DNA of 7,342 nucleotides. It comes from an uncultured Clostridia bacterium. GTDB taxonomy: Bacteria; Bacillota; Clostridia; UBA1381. The notes under the pieces were generated by a model, which worked only from the letters and a program-made list of their open reading frames with translations, ran no database searches and had not been told where the DNA came from. Shown here piece by piece: positions 6,426-7,342 of the stretch. Made by a program: the position numbers and the translations under genes. The stretch spans positions 1 through 7,342 of the forward strand of contig CAKSPN010000085.1 in assembly GCA_934481375.1 (NCBI GenBank), in the 5' to 3' direction. Position 1 is the stretch's first letter; each line of letters opens with the position of its first letter.

Positions 6426-7342
6426 AAAATATTATGAACAGCTGCGTATGCCTCTTGGAGCGTGCGGCACAGCTTTACGGCACAAAAACCGCCTTTGGCG
6501 ACAAGGACGGCACAATAACTTTTTCGGAGCTCAGACAAAAGAGCCGCAATGCGGCGGCATATCTTATAAACAACTGCGAAACGGGACGGCTTAAGCCGAT
6601 AATAGTGTATCTTCCCAAAAGCATAAATTCGATAATCGGATTTATGGGCGCAATGTATGCGGGAAGTCCGTATGTTCCCGTTGATTATGCAATACCCATG
6701 GCACGAATGGAAAAAACCGTGGAAAATCTTGTTCCCACGGCGGTAATCACGGACGCCGAGGGCAGAGAAAAGCTTAAATCGGCAGGCATTGAGGTGAAAA
6801 CCGTCCTCACGGACGAGCTTTTGTCCTCACCCTCCGATGATGCGGCGGTTGGCGGCGCACTTTCGGCTGTATGCGACCTTGACTGTGCATATATAATGTA
6901 CACCTCAGGCTCGACAGGCACTCCCAAAGGCGTGACGGTTTCGCACAGGGGCGTTATCGATTACACAATGTGGCTTGTCACAACGTTCCCGATAGACGGT
7001 GACAGCATAATCGGTATGCAGTCCGCATTCCATTTTGACAACTCGGTATTCGATATGTACCTTACGCTGTACACGGGCGCAAAAACAATGATAATACCCG
7101 AAATACTGTTTATGTACCCCGAAAAACTGATTGAATATATGGAGCAGGAAGAATTATCGGTAATATTCTGGGTTCCTACGGTTATGATAAGCGTCGCAAA
7201 TGCGCAGGTGCTTGACAATGCAAAGCTTGACAAGCTCAAGCTGATACTGTTTGCCGGCGAGGTTATGCCGAACACTCAGCTTAACTACTGGAGAAAAAAT
7301 CTCCCCGATTGTATGTACGTAAATATGTACGGACCTACGGAG
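6422..7342 (+). CDS. Stand-alone amino-acid adenylation enzyme, DltA/NRPS A-domain type (copy 2, 3' end missing)
   Basis: Second adenylation enzyme, open to the window end (307 codons, no stop), cut inside motif A5. It starts at ATG 6422 within the ATGA overlap with copy 1's stop, with GGAG (6411-6414) seven bases upstream, so the two are translationally coupled. Visible motifs: A2 YVPVD at 84-88 (Asp kept, unlike copy 1), A3 YTSGSTGTPKG at 160-170, A4 FDNSVF at 205-210, FAGEVMP at 277-283, A5 NMYGPTE at 301-307. Pocket positions seen: D206, N207, F210, F249, L276, A278, M302. It aligns to copy 1 almost without gaps, and 96 of 151 residues around A3-A5 match by hand count, so the two arose by duplication. 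Three of the seven comparable pocket positions differ, pointing to a related but different amino acid. Lys of A10, and any fused carrier domain, lie past the window and cannot be judged. Confidence 0.93.
   Translation, partial: MKNIMNSCVCLLERAAQLYGTKTAFGDKDGTITFSELRQKSRNAAAYLINNCETGRLKPIIVYLPKSINSIIGFMGAMYAGSPYVPVDYAIPMARMEKTVENLVPTAVITDAEGREKLKSAGIEVKTVLTDELLSSPSDDAAVGGALSAVCDLDCAYIMYTSGSTGTPKGVTVSHRGVIDYTMWLVTTFPIDGDSIIGMQSAFHFDNSVFDMYLTLYTGAKTMIIPEILFMYPEKLIEYMEQEELSVIFWVPTVMISVANAQVLDNAKLDKLKLILFAGEVMPNTQLNYWRKNLPDCMYVNMYGPTE

Noticed and set aside
5492..7275. Minus-strand frames of 60-109 residues opposite the adenylation genes
   Set aside because: They are antisense shadows; similar frames appear at matching positions in both paralogs only because the plus-strand genes are duplicates.

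Overview
The window looks like chromosomal DNA of a low-to-mid-GC Gram-positive anaerobe, most likely a gut-type member of the Clostridia. This is inferred from purine-rich AGGAG-type ribosome binding sites, near-perfect TTGACA/TATAAT promoters with 17-base spacers, heavy use of the ATA isoleucine codon, tight gene packing, and family types common in that class (PAS sensor kinase, MarR, AraC, DltA-like adenylation enzymes). No rRNA, tRNA, CRISPR, insertion sequence or phage gene was seen. The species cannot be named from the sequence alone.

Layout. Bases 1-1184 (+) hold the 3' part of a membrane sensor histidine kinase (HAMP-PAS-HisKA-HATPase); its start lies before the window. It converges, 25 bases apart, on a minus-strand operon (2423 to 1210) of a MarR-type repressor followed by a TauE/SafE-type anion exporter. 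That operon has a perfect-consensus promoter with a dyad over the predicted transcription start. A strong hairpin-plus-T-run terminator separates it from an upstream minus-strand gene (3776-2559), a Gfo/Idh/MocA-fold protein that resembles GH109 NAD-dependent glycosidases and not ordinary dehydrogenases. Divergent from this gene is an AraC-family regulator (+, about 3930-4757). The 150-base gap between them has a dyad placed where it could control the glycosidase gene.

Bases 4881-7342 (+) hold the most interesting part: two adjacent, translationally coupled (ATGA overlap), free-standing amino-acid adenylation enzymes of the DltA/NRPS A-domain type. They are driven by a perfect-consensus promoter with an extended -10. 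The first is complete (514 aa) and ends directly after the catalytic lysine motif, so it carries no carrier-protein domain. The second runs off the window end inside core motif A5. Over the 151 residues around motifs A3-A5 they share about 64% identity by my hand alignment, but differ at three substrate-pocket positions, including the Cys/Ala position discussed for D-alanine selectivity in DltA. This suggests the start of a small thiotemplate-type or aminoacyl-transfer operon with two related amino-acid activators; any carrier protein and acceptor genes would lie past the window end.

Working together: the kinase, the MarR-exporter pair and the AraC-glycosidase pair look like three independent sense-and-respond units. 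The AraC gene could also act on the adenylation operon next to it, but that operon's promoter looks strong enough to work without an activator.
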